NCBI GenBank assembly: GCA_035943095.1
Contig: DASZCN010000037.1
Span: forward strand, 1-64,000
DNA: 64,000 nucleotides
Source of the DNA: AG41 sp035943095
GTDB taxonomy: Bacteria; Gemmatimonadota; Gemmatimonadetes; Gemmatimonadales; GWC2-71-9
Direction: 5' to 3'
Positions 36,446-45,687 of this stretch are shown here, one piece after another. Under the pieces are notes generated by a model. It made no database searches. It was not told the origin of the DNA and worked only from the letters and a program-made list of their open reading frames with translations. Made by a program: the position numbers and the translations under genes. The stretch's first letter is position 1, and every line of letters starts with the position of its first letter.

Positions 36446-36452
36446 GGCCCCG

Positions 36453-39449
36453 ATGGACCGCAGACGGTTTTTGACCGTGCTGGGAGCGACTGGTGGCGCC
36501 GCCGCGGCGGCGTCGGGGTGCGACATCGGTCCGGAACCGACCGAGCACCTCGTCCCATACGTCGTGCCGCCCGAGAACCAGGTGCCCGGGATCGCGACCT
36601 ACTACGCCACCACCTGTCGTGAATGCGCCGCCGGATGCGGGCTGCACGCCAAGGTGCGCGAGGGTCGCGTGATCAAGCTCGAGGGGAACCCGGAGTCACC
36701 GATCAACCAGGGCCGGCTCTGCTCGCGCGGCCAGGCCGCGCTCCAGGGCCTCTACAATCCCGACCGCATCACCGATCCGATGGCCCGTGGGCCGAACGGC
36801 CAGTGGCAGAAGCTCAGCTGGGACGACGCGATCGGCCGCCTGCAAGCCCAGATGAAGCAGGCTCGCAGCAAGAGGGAGGGCATCGCGTTCGTCACGGGAC
36901 TCGAGAGTGGCTCGTTCGGGGAGCTGGTGGACGCCTGGGTGAAGGAGATCGGCGGACGGCACGTCACCTACGAGCCCTTCGCCTTCGAGGCCGTGCGCGA
37001 AGGCAACCGGATCGCGTTCGGCACGGCGGCGATCCCGTCGTACGATTTCGCCAACGCGCGCTACATCATGTCGTTCGGCGCCGATTTCATGGAGACGTGG
37101 CTGTCGCCGGTCGCCTATCAGAACGGCTTCACGCGGGCGCACGCCTTCGACGCCGGCCGGGATGGCTCGATGGCCAAGTTCGTCTACGTCGGCCCACGTT
37201 TATCGCTGACGGGGATGAGCGCGGACGAGTGGATCGTCCCGAAGCCCGGCACGGAGTTCATGCTCGCGCTGGCGATGGCGCAGGTCATCCTGACGGAGCG
37301 GCTCGCCCCGTCGCTCTCTCCCGCCGAGGCCGGCCGGCTCCAACACCTGTTGCCGAGCCCGGAGCGCATTGCCGGGTCCGTCGGGGTGGAAGCCGGGAAG
37401 ATTCAGCGCCTGGCGCGCGAGTTCGCTGCGTCCAAAGGCGGCTTGGCGGTCGCGGGTGGGATCGCCTCGCAGTATGCCAGCGGCGCCCTGCTCGTGGCGG
37501 CGGCAAACGTCCTGAATTACGTCGCGGGTCAGGTCGGGAAGACGGTCAAGTTCGGCCCCAATCACGCGCTCGAGGCCGCGGGCTCGTTCAAGCAGCTGAC
37601 CGATCTGGTCGCCGACATGAAGGCGGAGAAAGTCGGCCTGCTGCTCGTCCACGGCGCCAATCCCGGTCACTCGCTGCCGGCCGCGTTCTCCGAAGCGCTC
37701 GGGCACGTCGGCTACAAGGTCAGTTTCGCGGCGTACTGGGACGAGACCGCCGCGGCGGCCGACCTCGTCCTTCCCGACTTCCACCCGCTTGAGCAGTGGA
37801 ACGACTCGCGCCCGCGAGCCGGCGTGTACGCGCTGCAGCAGCCGGTGATGGAGCCGGTGTTCCCGAACACGCGGCACGCCGGGGACGTCCTCCTCCAAGC
37901 GTCGGGCAAATCGGGCGGTTTCAAAGACTATCTGCAGGGCCGCTGGCGGACGTTGCACACCCGGTATGGTCGTGGTCGCGGGTTCGAAGAGTTCTGGAGC
38001 GACGCGTTGCAGCACGGTGGGATCTACTCGGACGTTCCCACGCAACCGGTGCGACTTGGCCCGGATATCGCGCGCCTCGTGGCCGGCGCGACCGGAACCT
38101 CGCTCCAGCTCACCACGCTGATCGTCTTCCCCTCGATTGCCCTGCATGACGGCCGCGGAGCGAACAAACCCTGGCTTCAAGAGCTTCCCGACCCGGTCTC
38201 CAAGATCACCTGGCACGGCTGGGTGGAAGTGCATCCTGAGACCGCGGCCAAGTGGCAGCTCGCGAACGGCGACGTCGTGCTCCTCAGGTCGCCGCATGGA
38301 GCGGTGCGTGCGCCCGCCTGGATCACCCCCGGTATCCGCCCGGACGTGCTCGCGGTCCCCACGGGCCAGGGCCACAAGGCGTACGGGCGGTACGCGAAGG
38401 ACCGTTCCTTCAATGCGTTCGAGCTCCTGAGTCCCGACCCCGCCGACTTCGGTGGTCGGGCGTTCGTCGTCGGTGTGACTGTCACCAAGACCGCCGACCA
38501 CCGCCGGCTCGCCACCATCGAGGGCGACGCGCGCGAGCAGGGTCGCGGGGTGATCGAAGTGCTGGGGCTGGACCGGGCCCGGGCGCTCAAGCGGGGCCAG
38601 CATCCGTTCGCGGAGCGCGAGGCACCCCCATATGCCGAGAAGGCGTTGGAGGAGTGGGCCGAGGCCCAGCACAAGAAGGCGTCGCTCGGCAACTACGCGG
38701 GTGAGCACCCGCGGTGGGGGATGGCGATCGACCTCGCGAAATGCACGGGGTGCTCCGCGTGCGTCACGGCGTGTTATGCGGAAAACAATCTGGCGACGGT
38801 GGGCGAAGAGCTCGTGGTCCGCCGACGGCAGATGAGCTGGCTTCGGATCGAGCGCTACTACACCGGCGAGGACGAGGGTCACGCGCGCGCGGTCGTGACG
38901 CCGATGCTGTGCCAGCAGTGCGGTAACGCGCCCTGCGAGCCGGTGTGCCCGGTGTACGCCGCGTACCACACCGCCGACGGCTTGAACGGCCAGGTCTACA
39001 ACCGGTGCGTAGGCACGCGCTACTGCGCCAACAACTGTCCGTACAAGGTCCGCTACTTCAACTGGTTCAACTACGCCGAGCAGGGCGGGGAGTGGGAAAG
39101 CTGGCCGGACCCGCTCAACATGCTGCTCAATCCCGACGTCACGGTGCGCGAGAAGGGCGTGATGGAGAAATGCACCTTCTGCGTGCAGCGGATCCGTGGG
39201 GCGCAAAACCGGGCGCGGCTCGAGGATCGCAACGTGCAGGACGGCGACATCACGCCCTCGTGCGCGCAGGCGTGCCCGTCCGAGGCAATCGTGTTCGGCG
39301 ACCTGCACGACAAGACGTCCCGCGTCGCGGCCCTCGCGCAGGATCCGCGTGGCTATCACGTCCTCGCGGGGCTCAACACGCTCCCGGCGATCACGTACCT
39401 CGCGAAGGTCGTGCACGGCGGCGCGGCGGAGCCCAAGAACGATGGCTGA
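36453..39449 (+). CDS. actB: ActB, iron-sulfur molybdopterin-oxidoreductase-like subunit
   Basis: 998 residues. A Tat signal opens the protein (MDRRRFLTVLGATGG). The N-terminal two-thirds resembles bis-MGD oxidoreductases (CRECAAGCGLHAKV, then CSRG), which in this complex lacks molybdenum. The C-terminal third is a four-cluster ferredoxin subunit: CTGCSACVTACY, CQQCGNAPCEPVCP, CVGTRYCANNCPYK and CTFC with CAQACP. It takes electrons from quinol oxidation at ActC. It overlaps actC by 8 nt. Confidence 0.95.
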   Translation: MDRRRFLTVLGATGGAAAAASGCDIGPEPTEHLVPYVVPPENQVPGIATYYATTCRECAAGCGLHAKVREGRVIKLEGNPESPINQGRLCSRGQAALQGLYNPDRITDPMARGPNGQWQKLSWDDAIGRLQAQMKQARSKREGIAFVTGLESGSFGELVDAWVKEIGGRHVTYEPFAFEAVREGNRIAFGTAAIPSYDFANARYIMSFGADFMETWLSPVAYQNGFTRAHAFDAGRDGSMAKFVYVGPRLSLTGMSADEWIVPKPGTEFMLALAMAQVILTERLAPSLSPAEAGRLQHLLPSPERIAGSVGVEAGKIQRLAREFAASKGGLAVAGGIASQYASGALLVAAANVLNYVAGQVGKTVKFGPNHALEAAGSFKQLTDLVADMKAEKVGLLLVHGANPGHSLPAAFSEALGHVGYKVSFAAYWDETAAAADLVLPDFHPLEQWNDSRPRAGVYALQQPVMEPVFPNTRHAGDVLLQASGKSGGFKDYLQGRWRTLHTRYGRGRGFEEFWSDALQHGGIYSDVPTQPVRLGPDIARLVAGATGTSLQLTTLIVFPSIALHDGRGANKPWLQELPDPVSKITWHGWVEVHPETAAKWQLANGDVVLLRSPHGAVRAPAWITPGIRPDVLAVPTGQGHKAYGRYAKDRSFNAFELLSPDPADFGGRAFVVGVTVTKTADHRRLATIEGDAREQGRGVIEVLGLDRARALKRGQHPFAEREAPPYAEKALEEWAEAQHKKASLGNYAGEHPRWGMAIDLAKCTGCSACVTACYAENNLATVGEELVVRRRQMSWLRIERYYTGEDEGHARAVVTPMLCQQCGNAPCEPVCPVYAAYHTADGLNGQVYNRCVGTRYCANNCPYKVRYFNWFNYAEQGGEWESWPDPLNMLLNPDVTVREKGVMEKCTFCVQRIRGAQNRARLEDRNVQDGDITPSCAQACPSEAIVFGDLHDKTSRVAALAQDPRGYHVLAGLNTLPAITYLAKVVHGGAAEPKNDG

Positions 39450-40785
39450 CCGGCCCGCCTCCCGCGTCACCTACGACTTCGTCACGCGTGCGATTGCGCG
39501 CACGCTTGAGACTCCGGGCAAGGGGTATTTCGCGCTCTTGACCGCGGCGGTCGTCCTGCTCGCCGTCGGCATTGTCACCCTGTGCTTCCTGATCCGCTAC
39601 GGGTTGGGGCTCGCGGGCTATTCGCACCCGGTGTACTGGGCGGTCTTCATCACCTGCTTTGTGTTCTGGGTCGGTATCGCGCACTCGGGGACGCTGATCT
39701 CGGCGATCCTCTTCCTGTTCCGGTCGGGATGGCGCACCGCGGTGTACCGGACCGCCGAAGCGATGACGGTCTTCGCCGTCATGACGGCGGGACTGTTCCC
39801 GCTGATTCACATCGGCCGGCAGTGGTACTTCTACTGGCTGATCCCGTATCCCAACGAGCGCGGTCTGTGGCCGAACTTCAAGTCGCCGCTCATCTGGGAC
39901 GAGTTCGCCATCGGTACCTACTTCACCGTGTCGACGGTGTTTCTCATCACGGGCCTGATCCCGGACATCGCGGCGGTGCGCGATGTCGCGACGGGCTGGC
40001 GCAAGAAGCTCTACGCGATCTGCGCCCTCGGGTGGCGCGGCACCAACGAGCAGTGGCGCCACTTCACGCGCGGGTACCTTTACCTGGCGGCGCTCGCGAC
40101 GCCCCTGGTGCTGTCCGTGCACAGCGTCGTCTCCTGGGATTTCGCCATGGCGCTCGTGCCGGGATGGCACGCGACGCTGTTCGCGCCGTATTTCGTCGCC
40201 GGCGCCATCTACTCGGGCGTCGCGATGGTCATCACGCTGCTCGTGCCGATCCGAAAGCTATTCCACCTCGAAGCTCTCATTACGGTCAGCCACTTCGAGA
40301 ACCTCGCGAAGCTCTGTCTGTTGACGGGGCTGATCGTGAGCATGTCCTATTGCACCGAGAATTTCGTGGCGTGGTTCAGTGGCAACCCGCACGAGCGCGC
40401 GGCGTTCTGGTATCGGGCGTTCGGACCGTTCTGGTGGGCCAGCTGGACGATGAACATCTGCAACGGGCTCCTGCCGTGGCTGCTGTGGTCCAAGAAAGTC
40501 CAGACCAACATTCTCGGATTGTTCGTGGTGTCGATCTTCGTCAACATCGGGATGTGGTTCGAGCGCTACGTGATCATCGCCGTGTCCCTGGCCGGTGAGC
40601 CGTTCGAGCGGTTCGCCAACGCCGCCTACAATCCGACCTGGGCCGACTGGGGCATCATGGCCGGAAGCTTCGGGTGGTTCTTCATGTGGTTCCTCCTGTT
40701 CGTGAAGATCTTCCCGGCCGTCTCGATCTCGGAGGTGAAGGAAGTCCTGCCGCCGCCGCGCCGCGGAAAGGTGACGGCCGCGTGA
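39442..40785 (+). CDS. actC: ActC, NrfD-like quinol-oxidising membrane subunit
   Basis: 447 residues with about ten membrane helices. NrfD/ActC features are visible: PVYWAVFITCFVFWVGIAHSG, HIGRQWYFYWLIPYPNERG and HSVVSWDFAMALVPGWH. In structures of the complex this subunit binds menaquinol and may hold a proton path. It is translationally coupled to actD by GTGA. Confidence 0.95.
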   Translation: MADRPASRVTYDFVTRAIARTLETPGKGYFALLTAAVVLLAVGIVTLCFLIRYGLGLAGYSHPVYWAVFITCFVFWVGIAHSGTLISAILFLFRSGWRTAVYRTAEAMTVFAVMTAGLFPLIHIGRQWYFYWLIPYPNERGLWPNFKSPLIWDEFAIGTYFTVSTVFLITGLIPDIAAVRDVATGWRKKLYAICALGWRGTNEQWRHFTRGYLYLAALATPLVLSVHSVVSWDFAMALVPGWHATLFAPYFVAGAIYSGVAMVITLLVPIRKLFHLEALITVSHFENLAKLCLLTGLIVSMSYCTENFVAWFSGNPHERAAFWYRAFGPFWWASWTMNICNGLLPWLLWSKKVQTNILGLFVVSIFVNIGMWFERYVIIAVSLAGEPFERFANAAYNPTWADWGIMAGSFGWFFMWFLLFVKIFPAVSISEVKEVLPPPRRGKVTAA

Positions 40786-41327
40786 AGCTCGTGAACCCGC
40801 TCACCGCGATCTTCCACCCGCCGCCCACGCCGGGTGTCCTGGCGGTGTTCGGCCAGCTCGATGCCACCGTGGACGCCATCGGCCGGCTCCGGGCCGCCGG
40901 CCACACCGATTTCACCGTGTACTCGCCGATTCCGCGGCACGAGATCGAGGACGCGCTCGACCAGCCGGTGAGCCCGGTCCGGATGTTCACGCTCATCGGC
41001 GGGATCGCGGGCTGCGCCATCGGCGCGTGGATCACGCTCTACATGTCGTACGATTGGCCGATCGTGCTCGGCGGTAAGCCGATCGGCTCCATCCCACCGT
41101 ACGTCGTGATCATGTTCGAGATGACGATCCTGTTCGGCGCCCTCTCGACCATCCTCGGGATCCTGTTCAACGCGCTGTTTGCGGCGCGCCGCTTGGGAAC
41201 CGTCGCGTACGATCCGCGCTTCACCAACGACAAGTTCGGGATCTTCGTACCGAGCGAGTCGGCGCGCGCCGGGCAGGTCGAGTCCCTGCTCAAGACCGCC
41301 GGCGCGGAAGAGGTGCGCCGTGCGTAA
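40782..41327 (+). CDS. actD: ActD, DUF3341 membrane subunit of alternative complex III
   Basis: 181 residues from GTG. A soluble N-terminal part (VLAVFGQLDATVDAIGRLRA) precedes two membrane helices (FTLIGGIAGCAIGAWITLYM and EMTILFGALSTILGILFNAL), followed by a short C-terminal domain (NDKFGIFVPSE). This is the ActD layout; it has no cofactor and is thought structural. It overlaps actE by 8 nt. Confidence 0.93.
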   Translation: MKLVNPLTAIFHPPPTPGVLAVFGQLDATVDAIGRLRAAGHTDFTVYSPIPRHEIEDALDQPVSPVRMFTLIGGIAGCAIGAWITLYMSYDWPIVLGGKPIGSIPPYVVIMFEMTILFGALSTILGILFNALFAARRLGTVAYDPRFTNDKFGIFVPSESARAGQVESLLKTAGAEEVRRA

Positions 41328-41862
41328 GCACCCCGCCGCCCTAGCCGCGCTTGCCATCGTGCTGGCCCTCGCCTGCGATCCGGACAACGTGGTGCACCAG
41401 ATCGGGTGGTTCGCTACGATGCGGCACCAGCGCAGCATCAAGCCGTATGCGCACCCGATTCCCCCCGTCCCGGGCACCGTGCCCGTGACCGGCCCGGAGC
41501 CGCTCATGAGCCTTCAGACGGCCGACCGGCTGGTGAATCCACGCACCCGCACGTCGGAGTCGATCAATCGCGGCCGGTTCGTCTACGAGACGTATTGCCT
41601 CGTGTGCCACGGGCCCGCGGGCCACGGCGACGGTCCCATTTCGTCGGCGGCGGGGGGGCCGTTCATTGGCGTGCGGTCGCTGGTGAACGACACCATCGCC
41701 CGCCGCACCGATGGGTACATCTACGCGGTCATCGTGAGCGGCCAGGTGATGGGTCGGGGGCTGATGCCCGTCTACGGCGACAAGGTGCGCGGCACGGATC
41801 GCTGGGACTTGGTGAACTACGTCCGCACTTTGCAGGCCGAGGCGAAGGGCGCGCGGCGATGA
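41320..41862 (+). CDS. actE: ActE, monohaem cytochrome c lipoprotein
   Basis: 180 residues from GTG. A lipobox (LALAC) indicates membrane anchoring by lipid. A single haem motif CLVCHG is followed by a distal Met in GRGLMPVYGDKV. It is the probable exit point for electrons from the complex to a soluble carrier such as a cupredoxin. The stop overlaps actF by ATGA. Confidence 0.94.
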   Translation: MRKHPAALAALAIVLALACDPDNVVHQIGWFATMRHQRSIKPYAHPIPPVPGTVPVTGPEPLMSLQTADRLVNPRTRTSESINRGRFVYETYCLVCHGPAGHGDGPISSAAGGPFIGVRSLVNDTIARRTDGYIYAVIVSGQVMGRGLMPVYGDKVRGTDRWDLVNYVRTLQAEAKGARR

Positions 41863-43070
41863 GCGCCACCACGACCGCTGGTCGCGAGGTGTTGGTCGAG
41901 AAGGCGCGGCAGTTCCCTGCGCGAACCTTCATGCTGCTGGGCGTGCTGGTCGCGATCGCCGGCGGGGCGTTGTTCCTGTGGGTGTTGGCCGAGGGTCGCT
42001 CAGCGCGGGCGTGGCAAGCGTGGCACGTGAACTTCATGTTCTGGACCGGCATGGCCCAGGGCCTCGTCGTGTTCGCCGCGACGCAGAAGCTCGCCAAAGG
42101 ACACTGGTCCGGGGTCATCATCCGGTTCGCCGAAGCGGCGGTGGCGTTCCTGGTGGTGTCCCTCGCGCTGTACCTCGGACTCGTAGTCGGCCGCGAGCAC
42201 ATCTTCGGCTGGCTGCACGATCCTCGCCCCGATCTCGGCGCCTGGCTCACGACCAAGTTCTTCTTCGTGCGCAACTGGGTGATTTACGCGCTCCTCACCT
42301 GGCTGTCGTGGCGGTTCGTGCGGCATGACATGGCGCCGGACATCCATGAGCTCGCCGACGGTCGGCCGGCCGACCGACTGGAAGGCCGGGATGTCATCTC
42401 CCGCGACGCGGCTTTCGTCGTGCTCGGCTTCGCGTTCGGCTACAGCCTGCTCGCGTTCGACCTCATGATGTCCCTGGCGCATAAATGGGTGAGCAGCCTG
42501 TTCGGCGTCTTCTACTTCATGGGCAGCTTCCTCGCCGCGTTGATGGCGCTCGCCGTGCTCGCGGTCGTGTTGCGCCGTTGGATGGGTCTCGAAGAGCTGT
42601 TCTCCGCCAAGCAGCAGCACGATCTGGGCAAGCTGTGCTTCGGCTTTACGGTCTTTTGGGCGTACCTGATGTGGGCGCAATTCCTCGTGATCTGGTACGG
42701 CAACCTGCCCGAGGAGACGTACTTCATCTTCTACCGGCTAATCGGTCCATGGAAACCGGTCGGTGTCGCAGTCTTCCTCCTCGTCTTCCTCGCCCCGTTC
42801 ATCGGCCTCCTCGGCGTGCGACCAAAGAAGCACGCGCCCACGTTGGCGGCGTTCGCGCTCGTGAGTCTCGCGGGGATCTGGCTCGAGCGGTACCTGGAGA
42901 TCGTGCCATCCGCCAACGGTGGAGCCGGGCCGGCGATCGGCTTGCCTGAGCTCGGCGCGACGCTCCTCTTCGGTGGCTTGTTCCTCCTGTCTGTGGGTTG
43001 GTTCGGCGCGCGCTATCCAATGGTGTCGCCACGTCTCGCCGCCGATACCGTGGAGCGAGAGCAACACTAG
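41859..43070 (+). CDS. actF: ActF, membrane subunit of alternative complex III
   Basis: 403 residues with about ten helices, a distant paralogue of ActC lacking quinol-site features. Recognisable parts are WHVNFMFWTGMAQGLVVFAA, FFFVRNWVIYALLTWLSW and FGYSLLAFDLMMSLAHKW. It completes the actABCDEF set. No cytochrome oxidase genes follow; cupredoxin genes do. Confidence 0.93.
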   Translation: MSATTTAGREVLVEKARQFPARTFMLLGVLVAIAGGALFLWVLAEGRSARAWQAWHVNFMFWTGMAQGLVVFAATQKLAKGHWSGVIIRFAEAAVAFLVVSLALYLGLVVGREHIFGWLHDPRPDLGAWLTTKFFFVRNWVIYALLTWLSWRFVRHDMAPDIHELADGRPADRLEGRDVISRDAAFVVLGFAFGYSLLAFDLMMSLAHKWVSSLFGVFYFMGSFLAALMALAVLAVVLRRWMGLEELFSAKQQHDLGKLCFGFTVFWAYLMWAQFLVIWYGNLPEETYFIFYRLIGPWKPVGVAVFLLVFLAPFIGLLGVRPKKHAPTLAAFALVSLAGIWLERYLEIVPSANGGAGPAIGLPELGATLLFGGLFLLSVGWFGARYPMVSPRLAADTVEREQH

Positions 43071-43192
43071 TATTCTTTCTCGCTTCATCGTTTCCTGACA
43101 TCTGCCTCGCGGCCCCCTGGCGTTGTGGGAGGGTAGTATCGACCGCGCCAGACACCGGGCGCACACGTTTCCACGTCGCAGGCGGAGGCTCT

Positions 43193-43549
43193 ATGCGGTT
43201 TCACGTAGCGTGGCTGGCAGCGGTCGTGATGGTCCTTGGTGCCTGCGGCAGCTCGACCTCGCCAGGCGGGGGCGGCGGTGGGGGTGGGCATAGCACCACC
43301 ATCACGGTCGGAAACGACTTCTTCAACCCCACGCCGGACACCGTGCCTGCAGGGGCTGTCACCTTCACTTGGTCGACGCCGTCTAACGGCCACAACGTCA
43401 CGTGGGACTCCGGTCCGGGTACGCTGCCCGCTAACTCGACGACGATGGGCTCGGGAACCTATGTAGCGACGCTGCAGGCGGGAACGTACCAGTACCACTG
43501 CAGCATTCACGTTGCGCAAGGGATGCGCGGCACGATCGTCGTCCAGTAG
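43193..43549 (+). CDS. Cupredoxin lipoprotein, first tandem copy
   Basis: 118 residues, with GGAGG before the ATG. A lipobox (VLGAC) and an 8-Gly linker lead to a plastocyanin-like domain. The type 1 copper ligands are a His in SNGHNVTW and the loop C-x2-H-x4-M (CSIHVAQGM), the plastocyanin spacing. It lies about 120 bp behind actF and likely receives electrons from the complex at the outer face of the membrane (inference). The next gene is a clear duplicate. Confidence 0.9.
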   Translation: MRFHVAWLAAVVMVLGACGSSTSPGGGGGGGGHSTTITVGNDFFNPTPDTVPAGAVTFTWSTPSNGHNVTWDSGPGTLPANSTTMGSGTYVATLQAGTYQYHCSIHVAQGMRGTIVVQ

Positions 43550-43566
43550 AACGCTCCGGAGGCTCG

Positions 43567-43965
43567 ATGGAACCGATGTGGCTCGGTAGAGTGGTGGGGG
43601 GAATTGGTCTGGCGCTTCTGGCGTCCTGTGGAGGCTCCACATCACCCTACGGTGGAGGGGGCGGTGGTGGGGGGGGCGGGGGTGGCGGCGGCGGCGGGCA
43701 CTCCACGACGATCACGGTTGGGAACGACTTCTTCAGCCCGACACCGGACACCATTCCCGCGGGGCAAGTGACCTTCAACTGGGCGGCGGGCTCGGTCGGG
43801 CATACAGTGACGTGGGACAGTGGTCCGGGGACCCTGCCGGCGAACGTTCCATTGAAGAGCTCCGGCACGTCCACGGCGACGTTGCAGGCGGGGACCTATC
43901 AGTATCACTGCGAAATCCACGGCGGTCCGGGGACCGGAATGCACGGTACGATCGTCGTTCAGTGA
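43567..43965 (+). CDS. Cupredoxin lipoprotein, second tandem copy with long Gly linker
   Basis: 132 residues. The lipobox is LLASC and the linker is a run of 16 Gly. The copper domain is a close copy of the preceding protein (shared TTITVGNDFF, TWDSGPGTLPAN, TLQAGTYQYHC). Ligands are the His in GHTVTW and CEIHGGPGTGM, where the His-Met loop has two extra residues, C-x2-H-x6-M. The altered loop may change redox potential. The start shares the upstream copy's GGAGGCTC leader, indicating recent tandem duplication. Confidence 0.88.
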   Translation: MEPMWLGRVVGGIGLALLASCGGSTSPYGGGGGGGGGGGGGGGGHSTTITVGNDFFSPTPDTIPAGQVTFNWAAGSVGHTVTWDSGPGTLPANVPLKSSGTSTATLQAGTYQYHCEIHGGPGTGMHGTIVVQ

Positions 43966-43985
43966 ACTGATCTGACGACAACCGC

Positions 43986-44010
43986 TCCCGGAGCGCAGCC
44001 AGCTCCGGGA
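43986..44010. terminator. Hairpin between convergent genes
   Basis: TCCCGGAGC (43986-43994) pairs with GCTCCGGGA (44002-44010) across a 7-nt loop. It lies between the cupredoxin stop and the end of the anti-sigma gene. There is no U-run on either strand, so termination strength is doubtful. Confidence 0.4.
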
Positions 44011-44027
44011 TAGACCCAGGGCTCGAT

Positions 44028-45188
44028 CTAGGGCGCGAGCGGCCGAAGCAGGCGCCGCAAGGCCGCGAGTGAGTCGGCGGGGAGCGGCCCACGGACATCC
44101 ACGAAGAAACCGGACGCGGCCTGGCTTGCATTTTCCATCACGGCAGTCGGAGGTGTCGCCGACTTGCGTGCCCGCGTTGTGACTGAATCGGCGACGCGCG
44201 CGTTGGGCAGCGCGTGGGCGCCAGGGCTGACACTGTCGCGGCGCATCTCACCTGCCCCCGTGACCACGACCTGATCGAGCTGTAGCGGCACCGCCCGTGC
44301 ATTGATCACGTCGATCACCGTCGACGCATCGAGCGCCTGCTCGATGATCACCATCCCGGAGTAGCCGAGCATGCGCGCCCGGTAGATTCCCCGGATCGGC
44401 ACGTCCGGTACGACCAGCGGGTCCCTGCCGAGCAGAACACGCGCGCTGTCGACTCCGATCGGACCATCTCTCAGTGCGTAGCCACGGTCGCCGACTCGCA
44501 TCATCTCCGGACGCGCGGGTGCGGGTGCGGCGGCCTTGGCGGCAAGTCGTCGCCCGTCGACGACCATAGGTGCCGACTCCCTGACGCCGAGCGCGTTGGC
44601 TCCGGCAACCGCAATGGAGTCGGCCATCGGTTGGTGTAGTCTCTCTTGCTTCCGTTTCTCTTCCACCGACGTACCGAGGGCCGGCGGGGCCGGGGCCGCT
44701 GGTTGTGACGTTCGGACGCGTCGCTCGGGGAGGCTCTGCCGCTCGAGCAGAGCGACGCTGTCGGGCCCGAGGGCGCGGGCGGGAGCGGGGGCAGCAGCGG
44801 GGGCGGGAGCATTCTGCGCGACCCGGCTCGCCACAGCTGGATGCTCGGACGGCATCTGCTCGAGCCGCGTGGAACGGCGCTCGCCAAGGTAACTCCCGAT
44901 GCCCAATGCCAAGGCGATCGTCGCTGCCCACGCGAGCGGCAGGCGTGCCTGCCACCACAGGCGCACCGGTGGCCGCACGTCACCGGGGCGGAAGGGCGGG
45001 AGGTCGCGATCCGGCGGCGCGGCCCGCGCGAGCAGCTCCGCGGCGCGGGCGATCAACGCGCGCTCCTCCTCGAGGCGCTCCCGACAGGCGGGGCACTGGG
45101 CGACGTGCGCCTCGACGCTCTGGGCCTCGGGCGGCGATAACTCGCCGTCCAGGTAGGCGTGCAGGGTTCCGTCATCCACGTGCGACAT
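44028..45188 (-). CDS. Zinc-finger anti-sigma factor with long C-terminal region
   Basis: 386 residues from the ATG at 45188; a GTG two codons upstream (45194) is also possible. The zinc-binding anti-sigma motif H-x3-C-x2-C (HVAQCPACRE) lies near residue 30, and one membrane helix (LPLAWAATIALALGIGSYL) near 85-102. About 280 residues follow outside the membrane, Ala/Pro-rich then folded, including LQLDQVVVTGAG near residue 305. It should hold the ECF sigma factor encoded just upstream, which it overlaps. Confidence 0.9.
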   Translation of the reverse strand: MSHVDDGTLHAYLDGELSPPEAQSVEAHVAQCPACRERLEEERALIARAAELLARAAPPDRDLPPFRPGDVRPPVRLWWQARLPLAWAATIALALGIGSYLGERRSTRLEQMPSEHPAVASRVAQNAPAPAAAPAPARALGPDSVALLERQSLPERRVRTSQPAAPAPPALGTSVEEKRKQERLHQPMADSIAVAGANALGVRESAPMVVDGRRLAAKAAAPAPARPEMMRVGDRGYALRDGPIGVDSARVLLGRDPLVVPDVPIRGIYRARMLGYSGMVIIEQALDASTVIDVINARAVPLQLDQVVVTGAGEMRRDSVSPGAHALPNARVADSVTTRARKSATPPTAVMENASQAASGFFVDVRGPLPADSLAALRRLLRPLAP

Positions 45189-45687
45189 GTTCACCCTTTT
45201 CTCCCGCTTCGTGCGCTTCCACCAGTCTGCGGCGCGCCCGCGCCAACGTCGTGCCCACTGCGCCCTGCGCGAGCCCGGTGTGCGCGGCGATCTCCGAATA
45301 CGATAGTCCCGAGTCCCACAGCAACAACACCTCTCGGTCGCGCGGTGTCAGCTGGTCGAGTGCGGCTCGCATCTGGGCGCGTTCGTGCTCCGCCTGGAAG
45401 ATCTCGTCCGAGGCCGGCGTGCCCTCGGCAGATTCCGCCGTCAGGAGTGTGAGGTGCCGCCGCTCCCGCGCCGCGCGCCGCGCCTCGTCCCGCGCCATGT
45501 TCGCCGCCACGATGAAGAGCCACCCCCGTGCGTTCCCCGGTTTGTGGACCACCGCCCGCGCGAACGCCTCCTGGGCGAGGTCTTCGGCACGCTCGGCGTC
45601 CCACACCTTGCGGTACAGGAATCGCACCAGCGCCCGGTAGGTCGTCCGGTAAATCTCGGCCAGGCTGTCAGCGCTCACATCGCTCAC
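45172..45687 (-). CDS. ECF-type RNA polymerase sigma factor
   Basis: 171 residues. Region 2 reads YRKVWDAERAEDLAQEAFARA with ANMARDEARR, and region 4 reads LTPRDREVLLLWDSGLSYSEIA with GTTLARARRRL. Region 3 is absent as expected for ECF sigmas. The ATG overlaps the stop of the VIT/VWA gene (ATGA) and the end overlaps the anti-sigma gene, so the three are one transcript. Confidence 0.95.
   Translation of the reverse strand: MSDVSADSLAEIYRTTYRALVRFLYRKVWDAERAEDLAQEAFARAVVHKPGNARGWLFIVAANMARDEARRAARERRHLTLLTAESAEGTPASDEIFQAEHERAQMRAALDQLTPRDREVLLLWDSGLSYSEIAAHTGLAQGAVGTTLARARRRLVEAHEAGEKGEHVARG

Noticed and set aside
37200..39470. 756-residue minus-strand frame opposite actB
   Set aside because: actB is certain from Tat signal and iron-sulfur motifs; the opposite frame is a GC-driven shadow.
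43651..43698. G-rich stretch as a structural repeat or replication element
   Set aside because: It encodes the poly-Gly linker in frame and needs no other explanation, although slippage is possible.
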